Shown here piece after piece: positions 34,290-41,683 of a DNA stretch of 64,000 nt. Each line of letters begins with the position of its first letter. Position 1 is the first letter of the stretch. The translations under genes and the position numbers were made by a program. The DNA is from Micromonospora sp. WMMD961 (lineage in GTDB: Bacteria; Actinomycetota; Actinomycetes; Mycobacteriales; Micromonosporaceae). The notes under the pieces were generated by a model, which was not told where the DNA came from, searched no databases, and saw nothing but the letters and a program-made list of their open reading frames with translations. The stretch lies in NCBI RefSeq assembly GCF_029626145.1, contig NZ_JARUBJ010000002.1, positions 6,396,501-6,460,500 of the forward strand. The letters run 5' to 3'.

Positions 34290-36695
34290 TCAGAGCTTGT
34301 CGACCGGGGCGTGCCGGAGCACCAGCCACATGGTCTGGTCGCCGAAGTCGATCTGCGCGCGGGCGCCCGGGCCATGCCCCTCGACGGCGAGCACCCGTCC
34401 CAGCCCGTACCGCTGGTGGTTGACCCGGTCGCCGGCCGCCACCTTCGGCCCCTGCGGCAACTCACTGGCCGTGGTCAGCCTGCTGGCGTCCACGCCGAGC
34501 CGCTGGGCCAACTGGGCCGCCTTCGGCGTGCCGCCGGTGAACGTGCCCCGGCCGCCGGGCGCGCGGTCGGCACGACCGCCGACGCCGCCGCCCCCGCCAG
34601 CCCACGAGGTGTACGACCCCTCGGTGCGTTCCCAGTGCACCAACTCGGTCGGCAGCTCCTCCAGGAAGCGTGACGGCGGGTTGTAGGACGGCTGCCCCCA
34701 GGCCGAGCGGGTCACCGCCCGGGAGAGGTAGAGCCGCTGCCGGGCGCGGGTGATGCCGACGTACGCCAGCCGGCGCTCCTCCTCCAACTCGCGGGTGTCA
34801 CCCAGCGAGCGCAGGTGCGGGAAGACGCCGTCCTCCAGCCCGGTCAGGAAGACCACCGGGAACTCCAGCCCCTTGGCGGTGTGCAATGTCATCAGGGTGA
34901 CCACGCCCTGGTGGTCGGGGTCGTCGGAGGGGATCTGGTCGGCGTCGGCGACCAGCGCCACCTGCTCCAGGAACCCGGCGAGGGTGGCGCGTTCCCCCTC
35001 CTCGCCCAGCGCCTCGATCCGCTCGGTGTACTCCCGGGCGACGCTGACCAACTCCTGGAGGTTGTCCACCCGACCGGCGTCCTGCGGGTCCAGGCTCTCC
35101 TCCAACTCGGTGAGGTAGCCCGAGCGGGTCAACAGGGCCTCCAGCACCTCCTCCGGGGTGCCGGTCTCGGCCAACTCCCGGGCGCCGTCGAGCAACGCGA
35201 CGAAGTCGCCGATGCCGTTGGCCGCCCGGGTGGAGATGCCCGGTGCCTCCCGGGCTCGCCGCAGCGCCGCGCCGAACGAGATCCGGTCACGGCTGGAGAG
35301 CGCCTCGACGCACGCCTCGGCGCGGTCGCCGATCCCCCGGCGGGGGGTGTTGAGCACCCGCCGCAGGCTCACCGTGTCGTCGTCGTTGACCACCGAGCGC
35401 AGGTACGCCAGCGCGTCGCGGACCTCCTTGCGCTCGTAGAAGCGCACCCCACCGACGACCTTGTAGGGAAGGCCGACGCGGATGAACACCTCTTCGAAGA
35501 CGCGGGACTGGGCGTTGGTGCGGTAGAAGACCGCGACGTCGCCGGGGCGGGTCTCGTCCGCGTCGACCAGCCGGTCGATCTCCCGGGCCACCCAGTCGGC
35601 CTCGGCGTGCTCGGTGTCGGCCACGTAACCGACGATCTGCTCGCCGGCGCCGGACTCGCTCCACAGCCGCTTGGGTTTGCGGGAGGTGTTGCGGTCGATC
35701 ACCGCGTTGGCCGCGTTGAGGATGGTCTGGGTGGAGCGGTAGTTCTGCTCCAACAGGATCGTCCGCGCGTCGGTGAAGTCCCGTTCGAACTCCAGGATGT
35801 TGCGGATCGTCGCACCCCGGAACGCGTAGATCGACTGGTCGGCGTCGCCGACCACGCACAGCTCGGCCGGCGCCAGCCCGTCGGTGCCGGAGACCAACTC
35901 CTTGATCAGGACGTACTGGGCGTGGTTGGTGTCCTGGTATTCGTCCACCAGCACGTGCCGGAACCGCCGGCGGTAACTCTCCGCGACGTGCGGGTGGGAC
36001 TGGAGCAGGTGCACCGTGGTCATGATCAGGTCGTCGAAGTCCAGCGCGTGCGCCTCGCGTAGCCGGCGCTGGTAGAGCGTGTACGCCTCCGCGAGGGCCC
36101 GCTCGTTGGGCCCGGTGGCCCGTGCGGCGAACTGCTCCGGGTCGACCAGCTCGTTCTTGAGGTTGGAGACCTGGGCGGCCAACCCGCGCGCCGGGTAGCG
36201 CTTCGGGTCGAGATCCAGCTCGCGGGTCACCAGCTGCATCAACCGGCGGGAGTCGTCCGCGTCGTAGATCGAGAACGTCGACTTGAGGCCGGCGTGCTCG
36301 TGCTCGGCGCGCAGGATCCGCACGCAGGCGGAGTGGAACGTCGACACCCACATCAGCCGGGCCCGGGGGCCGACCAGCGCGGCGACGCGCTCCTTCATCT
36401 CGCCGGCCGCCTTGTTGGTGAAGGTGATCGCGATGATCTCACCGGGGTGCACGTCCCGTGCGGCGAGCAGGTAGGCGATCCGGTGCGTGAGCACCCGGGT
36501 CTTGCCGGACCCGGCGCCGGCCACGATCAGCAGCGGCGAGCCGGCGTGACTGACCGCGTCGCGCTGTGGCCCGTTCAGGCCGTCGAGCAGCTGCTGCGGA
36601 TCGAGGCGGACGGCGGCGGGCCGGGGCCGGTCCGGGCGGGCCGGCGCGGACTCCGGCGCAGGCGGGGACGCGGGGATGTCGAAGAGAGGATGCAT
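34290..36695 (-). CDS. pcrA: ATP-dependent DNA helicase PcrA/UvrD1
   Basis: The 801-residue superfamily 1A 3'-5' helicase acts in nucleotide excision repair and replication-fork maintenance. Motifs in order: Q-motif LNGPQRDAV, Walker A VAGAGSGKTR, Ia TFTNKAAGEMKER, II VLVDEYQDTN, III VGDADQSIYAFRGA, IV LEQNYRSTQ, V VVTLMTLHTAKGLEFP, VI EEERRLAYVGITRARQRL. The C-terminal Tudor-like domain (AGDRVNHQRYGLGRVLAVEG to the end) is the RNA-polymerase contact of PcrA. A short Pro-rich N-terminal extension is present. TAGACT lies 9 bases before the ATG on the minus strand. Confidence 0.95.
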   Translation of the reverse strand: MHPLFDIPASPPAPESAPARPDRPRPAAVRLDPQQLLDGLNGPQRDAVSHAGSPLLIVAGAGSGKTRVLTHRIAYLLAARDVHPGEIIAITFTNKAAGEMKERVAALVGPRARLMWVSTFHSACVRILRAEHEHAGLKSTFSIYDADDSRRLMQLVTRELDLDPKRYPARGLAAQVSNLKNELVDPEQFAARATGPNERALAEAYTLYQRRLREAHALDFDDLIMTTVHLLQSHPHVAESYRRRFRHVLVDEYQDTNHAQYVLIKELVSGTDGLAPAELCVVGDADQSIYAFRGATIRNILEFERDFTDARTILLEQNYRSTQTILNAANAVIDRNTSRKPKRLWSESGAGEQIVGYVADTEHAEADWVAREIDRLVDADETRPGDVAVFYRTNAQSRVFEEVFIRVGLPYKVVGGVRFYERKEVRDALAYLRSVVNDDDTVSLRRVLNTPRRGIGDRAEACVEALSSRDRISFGAALRRAREAPGISTRAANGIGDFVALLDGARELAETGTPEEVLEALLTRSGYLTELEESLDPQDAGRVDNLQELVSVAREYTERIEALGEEGERATLAGFLEQVALVADADQIPSDDPDHQGVVTLMTLHTAKGLEFPVVFLTGLEDGVFPHLRSLGDTRELEEERRLAYVGITRARQRLYLSRAVTRSAWGQPSYNPPSRFLEELPTELVHWERTEGSYTSWAGGGGGVGGRADRAPGGRGTFTGGTPKAAQLAQRLGVDASRLTTASELPQGPKVAAGDRVNHQRYGLGRVLAVEGHGPGARAQIDFGDQTMWLVLRHAPVDKL

Positions 36696-36821
36696 CGCCC
36701 GACAAGTCTATGCCGCCACTCGGACACTGCGTCGCTGGCGCTCGGCAGCTCGTGCCCGACCGCGTGCTGCCACCGCGGCACGCCCAGGTCGAAGAAAGAT
36801 CCCCGGTGCACCGCCGAATGC

Positions 36822-36851
36822 TTGCGCACCCACCGCCGACGTGGGCATACT
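36822..36851 (+). promoter_or_regulatory. aroQ: Promoter of the chorismate mutase leader
   Basis: -35 TTGCGC at 36822-36827, an 18-base spacer and -10 CATACT at 36846-36851, each 4 of 6 to consensus. Transcription would begin about 7 bases later, at the GTG of the leader peptide, making the leader peptide leaderless. No ribosome site precedes that GTG. Confidence 0.5.
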
Positions 36852-36858
36852 CGACGGC

Positions 36859-36924
36859 GTGATCGCTGCGCGCTACTACTTTTACTACGGCACCGGGAGT
36901 CCGGCTGCCGTAGGTCGCGCCTGA
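36859..36924 (+). CDS. Leader peptide with Tyr-Tyr-Phe-Tyr-Tyr (attenuator peptide)
   Basis: A 21-codon frame, GTG to TGA, encodes MIAARYYFYYGTGSPAAVGRA. Five aromatic codons in a row (36874-36888) make it a sensor of charged tRNA-Tyr and tRNA-Phe, the end products of the chorismate mutase branch. It lies directly after a promoter-like sequence and directly before mutually exclusive RNA hairpins. Stalling at the aromatic codons would leave the segment 36896-36904 free; reading to the stop codon would cover it. The size and position are those of classical amino-acid leader peptides. Confidence 0.82.
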   Translation: MIAARYYFYYGTGSPAAVGRA

Positions 36925-36970
36925 TCGATTCAGACCTACGAAAGCCCCGGGCTCCTGGAGTCCGGGGCTT
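36896..36970 (+). promoter_or_regulatory. Transcription attenuator of the chorismate mutase gene
   Basis: Three pairings are visible. (1) Terminator 36942-36970: AAGCCCCGGGCTCC with GGAGTCCGGGGCTT, a 14-bp stem with one G-U pair. (2) Antiterminator: GGAGTCCGG at 36896-36904 is an exact copy of the terminator's 3' arm (36957-36965), so it can take CCGGGCTCC at 36947-36955 and block the terminator. (3) An intervening hairpin CGTAGGTC/GACCTACG (36909-36916 with 36933-36940) brings the antiterminator halves together. Together with the aromatic leader peptide this is a complete ribosome-mediated attenuator. Confidence 0.85.
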
Positions 36971-37020
36971 CTTCCGTCCCGGGTTCCGGGCACCGGGCAC
37001 CACCGCGCGAGAGGTACCCG

Positions 37021-37416
37021 ATGATGACAGACGTGATGGAGCAGAGCGGCGGCCCGATTCGACCGGAGGCTGGGCAGCCTGTGGTCAGCGGGCGCGAGAC
37101 GGCGGCACCCGTGCCGCCGACGGCGGGGGACGCCGAGCAGGCCGAGGCACAGACCGGCACCGAAGAGCCCTCCGCCGCCGCGCGAATCGTGCAGATCAGG
37201 GAACGGATCGACGAGATCGACCACGCGCTGATCGCACTCTGGCAGGAGCGTGCCGCGTTGTCCCAGGAGGTCGGGGCCACCCGGATGGCGTCCGGCGGGA
37301 CTCGCCTGGTGCTGTCCCGGGAGCGGGAGATCCTGGAGCGGTTCCGGGTCGCCCTCGGCGCGGACGGCACCCAGTTGGCTCTGCTGCTGCTCCGCGCGGG
37401 CCGCGGGCCGCTGTAG
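37021..37416 (+). CDS. aroQ: Chorismate mutase, AroQ-delta type with N-terminal extension
   Basis: A 131-residue protein whose last 80 residues form the all-helical AroQ fold: IREIDxID-like IRERIDEIDHALIALWQERA, then VGATRMASGG, SREREILERFR and the C-terminal LLLLRAGRGPL. It converts chorismate to prephenate for Phe and Tyr. The short size and Arg-Gly-rich C-terminus match the AroQ-delta group of M. tuberculosis Rv0948c, which is active in complex with DAHP synthase. About 50 N-terminal residues are acidic/proline-rich and probably disordered. GAGAGG lies 6 bases before ATG 37021. It is controlled by the attenuator upstream and sits divergent to pcrA, as in mycobacteria. Confidence 0.87.
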   Translation: MMTDVMEQSGGPIRPEAGQPVVSGRETAAPVPPTAGDAEQAEAQTGTEEPSAAARIVQIRERIDEIDHALIALWQERAALSQEVGATRMASGGTRLVLSREREILERFRVALGADGTQLALLLLRAGRGPL

Positions 37417-37538
37417 GCCGCTCCGACCCGCGGCGGGTCACCCGGCCCGCTGACACCTCGTGCTGCGCCATCCAGTGCCCGCCCGAGGCGCAGGCCCGGC
37501 CCGCCCGGCCGCCGGCACCTCAGGGTCGCCGGACAGAC

Positions 37539-37581
37539 GAAACCGCCTGCCGTCGTCGTGGAGACGTCGGCAGGCGGTTTC
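37539..37581. terminator. Bidirectional terminator hairpin
   Basis: A perfect 14-bp stem, GAAACCGCCTGCCG with its complement, and a 15-base loop. It lies 6 bases beyond the OppF-like stop of operon 2 and may also end the chorismate mutase transcript. Confidence 0.7.
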
Positions 37582-37587
37582 GGTGAC

Positions 37588-38601
37588 TCAGACCTCGTGG
37601 GTGGCGACGACCTCGCGACGATCCGCGAAGTGGCAGGCGCTCGGGTGGTCCGAGTTCCGCCGGATCTCCAGCAGCGGGACCTGCTCGGCGCACACGTCCT
37701 GCGCCTTCCAGCAGCGGGTCCGGAACCGGCAGCCCGAGGGCGGGCTGATCGGCGACGGCACGTCACCCGTCAACCGGATGATCGTCTTGTTGTTCCGCTG
37801 GGTCGGGTCCGGCACCGGCACCGCGGAGAGCAGAGCCTGGGTGTACGGGTGGGTCGGCCGCTCGTAGATCTCGTCCTCGGTGCCGATCTCCACGATCTTG
37901 CCGAGGTACATCACCGCGACCCGGTCCGAGAGGTGGCGGACCACCGACAGGTCGTGCGCGATGAAGACGTACGACAGCCCGAACTCGCCCTGGAGCTGCT
38001 CCAGCAGGTTCATCACCTGCGCCTGGATGGAGACGTCGAGCGCCGACACCGGCTCGTCGCAGACGATGATCTCGGGCCGGAGCGCGAGCGCCCGGGCGAT
38101 GCCGATGCGCTGGCGCTGACCGCCGGAGAACTGGTGCGGGTACCTGTTGATGTGCTCCGGGTTGAGCCCGACCAGGTCGAGCAGTTCGCGGACCTTGGCC
38201 CGGCGGCTGCCCTTCGGCGCCACCTCCGGGTGGATGTCGAACGGCTCACCCAGCAGGTCACCGACGGTCATCCGCGGGTTCAGCGAGGTGTACGGGTCCT
38301 GCATGACCAGCTGGATCTGCCGGCGAAGGCGTCGCAGCGCCCCACCGGACAGCTTGGAGATGTCCTGGCCCTTGTAGACCACGCTGCCGGCGGTCGGCTT
38401 CTCCAGGTTCATCAGAACCCGGGCGAGGGTCGACTTGCCGCAGCCGGACTCGCCGACCACACCGAGCGTCTCACCGGCGCGCAGACCGAACGAGACCCCG
38501 TCGACCGCCTTGACCTGACCGACGGTCTTCTTGAACACCACGCCCTGGGTGACGGGGTAGTGCTTGACCAGGTCGTTGACCTCGAGGATGTTCTCAGACA
38601 C
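37588..38601 (-). CDS. Peptide-type ABC transporter ATPase (OppF/DppF-like), operon 2
   Basis: A 337-residue ATPase, close paralogue of the operon 1 protein at 22884: Walker A GESGCGKST, QDPYTSLNPRM, QFSGGQRQR, CDEPVSALD, FIAHDLS, YTQALLSAVPVPDP. The C-terminal FRTRCWKAQDVC keeps the paired cysteines of the family. The GTG start overlaps the preceding ATPase gene by 8 bases. It is the last gene of a five-gene minus-strand operon. Confidence 0.92.
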   Translation of the reverse strand: MSENILEVNDLVKHYPVTQGVVFKKTVGQVKAVDGVSFGLRAGETLGVVGESGCGKSTLARVLMNLEKPTAGSVVYKGQDISKLSGGALRRLRRQIQLVMQDPYTSLNPRMTVGDLLGEPFDIHPEVAPKGSRRAKVRELLDLVGLNPEHINRYPHQFSGGQRQRIGIARALALRPEIIVCDEPVSALDVSIQAQVMNLLEQLQGEFGLSYVFIAHDLSVVRHLSDRVAVMYLGKIVEIGTEDEIYERPTHPYTQALLSAVPVPDPTQRNNKTIIRLTGDVPSPISPPSGCRFRTRCWKAQDVCAEQVPLLEIRRNSDHPSACHFADRREVVATHEV

Positions 38602-39637
38602 GGTTCACCAGCTCCTCGGCGAAGTGGCAGGCGCTGGCCCGGCCGGTGCCCACCTGCAGCAGCGGCGGGACCTTCTCCCGGCACACCGGCTGAGCCATCG
38701 GGCAGCGCGGGTTGAAGGGGCAGCCCGGCGGAATGTTCATCAGGTTCGGCGGGAGGCCCTTGATCGTCCGGAGCTGCTGCCCCTTCTCGTCCAGGCGCGG
38801 GATCGAGTCGATCAGACCCATCGTGTACGGGTGCGCCGGCTTGGCGTACAGGTCGTACACGTCCGCTTCCTCGACGATCCGTCCCGCGTACATGACCGCG
38901 ATCCGGTCCGCGACGTCGGCGACCACGCCGAGGTCGTGGGTGATCAGGATCATGCCCATCTGCCGCTCACGCTGGAGCTCCGCGAGCAGGTCCATGATCT
39001 GGGCCTGCACCGTCACGTCGAGCGCCGTGGTGGGCTCGTCCGCGATCAGCACCTCCGGGTCGAGCGCCAGCGACATCGCGATCATCGCGCGCTGCCGCAT
39101 ACCGCCGGAGAACTGGTGTGGGTAGTTGTTGAACCGACCCTTGGCGTTCGGGATCTTGACCTGGTCGAGCATGTCGATAGCGCGCTTCTTGGCCTCCGCG
39201 CGACCCATGCCCCGCCGGACCCGGAACTGCTCGGCGATCTGGAACCCGACGGTGAAGACGGGGTTCAGGGCGGAGAGCGCGTCCTGGAAGATCATCGCGA
39301 TGCCCTCGCCGCGGATGCGGCGGCGCTCCTCGGCGGACATGCCGAGCATGTCCTTGCCGTGGAACCGGACCTGCCCACCGGTCACGAAGCCCGGCGGCGT
39401 GTCGAGGATGCCCATGATGGTCTGCGCCGTGACGCTCTTACCGGAACCGGACTCGCCGAGCACGGCGAGGGTCTCCCCCGCGTCGACGTGGTAGGTGACC
39501 CCGTTGATGACCTTTGCGACGCCGTCCCGGGTACGGAACTCCACCCGCAGGTCATCGACCTCGAGCAGCCGGCCGGAGGGACGCCCGGACCCGCCGGATC
39601 CCGGCGCGGACTGCTCGGACACGAGAATGTCGGACAC
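38594..39637 (-). CDS. Peptide-type ABC transporter ATPase (OppD/DppD-like), operon 2
   Basis: A 347-residue ATPase: Walker A GESGSGKS, signature QFSGGMRQR, Walker B VLIADEPTTALD, ILITHDLG and the C-terminal CPFNPRCPMAQPVC cysteine segment. The GTG at 39637 (MSDILVSE) with GGGGAG upstream is preferred over the longer frame from 39688, which would overlap the permease gene. It lies 10 bases after the permease stop. Confidence 0.92.
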   Translation of the reverse strand: MSDILVSEQSAPGSGGSGRPSGRLLEVDDLRVEFRTRDGVAKVINGVTYHVDAGETLAVLGESGSGKSVTAQTIMGILDTPPGFVTGGQVRFHGKDMLGMSAEERRRIRGEGIAMIFQDALSALNPVFTVGFQIAEQFRVRRGMGRAEAKKRAIDMLDQVKIPNAKGRFNNYPHQFSGGMRQRAMIAMSLALDPEVLIADEPTTALDVTVQAQIMDLLAELQRERQMGMILITHDLGVVADVADRIAVMYAGRIVEEADVYDLYAKPAHPYTMGLIDSIPRLDEKGQQLRTIKGLPPNLMNIPPGCPFNPRCPMAQPVCREKVPPLLQVGTGRASACHFAEELVNRV

Positions 39638-39647
39638 TGGATCTCCC

Positions 39648-40616
39648 CTAGCGGAGTTTCGGATCGAGGGCCTCGCGGACCGATTCACCGAGCATCACGA
39701 AGCTCAGCACTGCGGTGACGAGGAACGCGGCGGGGAAGAACACCAGCCCTGGCGCGACCCGGACGAAATTCTGCCCATCGCTGATCATGATGCCCCAGGA
39801 CACCACCGGCGACTTGAGACCGACGCCCAGGAACGACAGGGTGGCCTCGGCGCCGATGAACGAGCCGACCATGATCGTGCCGTAGACCAGCAGTGGGGCC
39901 AGGCAGTTCGGCAGCAGGTGCTTGAGGATGATCCGGCCGGTGCCGGCACCCAGTGCGCGGGCCGCGACGATGTAGTCGGCCTCCTTGGTGGCAAGCACCG
40001 AGGAGCGCATCAGTCGCATCACGACCGGCCAGCTCAGCACGATCAGGGACGCGGTCACCAGACCCATGATCTTGTTCTTGCTGTTGCCGGCGCCCGAGCC
40101 GTTGAAGGTGGTCAGGATGACGATCGCCCCGAGCACGAAGGGCAGACCGAAGAAGACGTCGGCGATCCGGCTGAGCAGCGCGTCCACCCAGCCACCGCGG
40201 TAACCGGAGATGATGCCCATGGCCCCGCCGATGAGCAGGGTGCCCAGCACGGAGAGCACGGCGACCTGGATGGACGCCCGGGCCCCGTAGATGACCCGGG
40301 CGTAGACGTCACGGCCCTGCACGTCGTAGCCGAACCAGCCATTGGCGGACGGCTTGTCGAGGCTGCGGGACAGCGAGCCGTTGACGGCGTCGCCCGGGGC
40401 GAACAGCGCAGGGAAGGCCGCCATCAGCAGGAAGATCAGGATCAGCGTGGCCGAGATCCAGAACAGCGGCTTGCGTCGCAGGTCCCGCCAGGCGTCGCCG
40501 AGCAGGCCACGCGGCTTCTCGTTGCCCTGCGGCTGGCCCGCGGTGGCGGGGGCGGCAGAGTCGGTGGAGTGTGCGCCAGGGGTGCTGGCGATCGATGTGG
40601 TACTTGGGTCACTCAT
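39648..40616 (-). CDS. Peptide-type ABC transporter permease (OppC/DppC-like), operon 2
   Basis: A 322-residue permease starting at MSDPSTTS. A Ser/Thr/Ala-rich cytoplasmic N-terminus leads to LLGDAWRDLRRKPLFW, then six helices; the EAA loop is AARALGAGTGRIILKHLLPN. The external loop after helix 1 lacks the two cysteines of the operon 1 protein. The start overlaps the OppB-like stop by 8 bases. Confidence 0.9.
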   Translation of the reverse strand: MSDPSTTSIASTPGAHSTDSAAPATAGQPQGNEKPRGLLGDAWRDLRRKPLFWISATLILIFLLMAAFPALFAPGDAVNGSLSRSLDKPSANGWFGYDVQGRDVYARVIYGARASIQVAVLSVLGTLLIGGAMGIISGYRGGWVDALLSRIADVFFGLPFVLGAIVILTTFNGSGAGNSKNKIMGLVTASLIVLSWPVVMRLMRSSVLATKEADYIVAARALGAGTGRIILKHLLPNCLAPLLVYGTIMVGSFIGAEATLSFLGVGLKSPVVSWGIMISDGQNFVRVAPGLVFFPAAFLVTAVLSFVMLGESVREALDPKLR

Positions 40617-41535
40617 AACGGATCCTCGGGTCCAGTGCGGCGTAGAGCAGGTCAACCAGCAGGTTCATCACGAGATAGACCAGCACCAGGACGACCACGA
40701 TTCCTACCACCGTGGCGCTTTCCTTGGTGATGATCGCCCGGAAGACCTGGCGGCCGATTCCGTTGATGCCGAAGATTCCCTCGGTGACGATCGCGCCACC
40801 CATCAGGGCACCGAGGTCGGTGCCGAGCAGGGTCACCACCGGGATGAGCGAGTTGCGCAGCAGGTGCACCCCCACCACCCGGCGCATCGGCAGGCCCTTG
40901 GCGATGGCGGTGCGCACGTAGTCCGCACGACGGTTCTCGGCAATGCTCGTTCGTGCCACCCGGGCGATGTACGCCACTGACGCGCTGCCGAGCACGAAGC
41001 CGGGCACGATCAGCTCGGACCACCGCATCTCGGAGGAGACGGTCGGCTTGATGATGCCCCACTGCACACCCAGCAGCCACTGCAGCACGAAGCCGACGAC
41101 GAAGACCGGCAGCGCGATCAGGAAGAGGGTGGAGACCAGGACCAGGTTGTCCAGGAAGCCGTTACGCCGCAGACCGCTCAGCACGCCGGCGCCGAGGCCG
41201 ATGATCGCTTCGATGGCGAGCGCGACGACGGCCAGCTTCAGGGTGTTCGGGTAGGCGGTCGCGATGATGTCGCTGATCTCGCGTTGCTGGAACGTCTGAC
41301 CGAAGTCGCCCTGGAACAGGTTCTTCATGTAGTTCGCGTACTGCACGAAGACGTTCTGGTCGAGGTGGTACTTCTCGGTCATGAAGGCGATGTACTGGTC
41401 CGGGCAGCGGCGCTCACCGCACTTGCCGGCGAACGGATCGCCCGGAACGGCCCAGACGAGCCAGTAGATCAGGAACGTCGTACCGATGAAGACCGGCACG
41501 AGTTGGAGCAGCCGTCTCAACAGATAACGGCCCAT
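40609..41535 (-). CDS. Peptide-type ABC transporter permease (OppB/DppB-like), operon 2
   Basis: A 308-residue permease with six helices, EAA loop RTAIAKGLPMRRVVGVHLLR, and C-terminus LDPRIRYE identical to that of the operon 1 protein. The start at 41535 (MGRYLLRRL) is preceded by GGAGGA. The external loop KCGERRCPDQY contains two cysteines. It follows the binding protein gene after two hairpins. Confidence 0.9.
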   Translation of the reverse strand: MGRYLLRRLLQLVPVFIGTTFLIYWLVWAVPGDPFAGKCGERRCPDQYIAFMTEKYHLDQNVFVQYANYMKNLFQGDFGQTFQQREISDIIATAYPNTLKLAVVALAIEAIIGLGAGVLSGLRRNGFLDNLVLVSTLFLIALPVFVVGFVLQWLLGVQWGIIKPTVSSEMRWSELIVPGFVLGSASVAYIARVARTSIAENRRADYVRTAIAKGLPMRRVVGVHLLRNSLIPVVTLLGTDLGALMGGAIVTEGIFGINGIGRQVFRAIITKESATVVGIVVVLVLVYLVMNLLVDLLYAALDPRIRYE

Positions 41536-41591
41536 GGGGTGGTCCTCCAGACAGGGGGCGCGTCGGACGGCCGACACGGTGGTGACAACGT

Positions 41592-41669
41592 GCGAGTGGA
41601 GTGTTGTAACACCCACTCGCGGAACGGCCCCGGGCCGGGCTCACCGGATGTGGCGAGCCCGACCCGGGG
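41592..41669 (-). terminator. Two hairpins between binding protein and permease genes of operon 2
   Basis: Next to the binding-protein stop is a 15-bp stem at 41628-41669 (CCCCGGGCCGGGCTC with one G-U/C-A position). Beyond it is GCGAGTGG/CCACTCGC at 41592-41620 with an inner TGTT/AACA. Operon 1 has a hairpin at the same point. Confidence 0.6.
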
Positions 41670-41683
41670 TCAGACCGTTCGGA

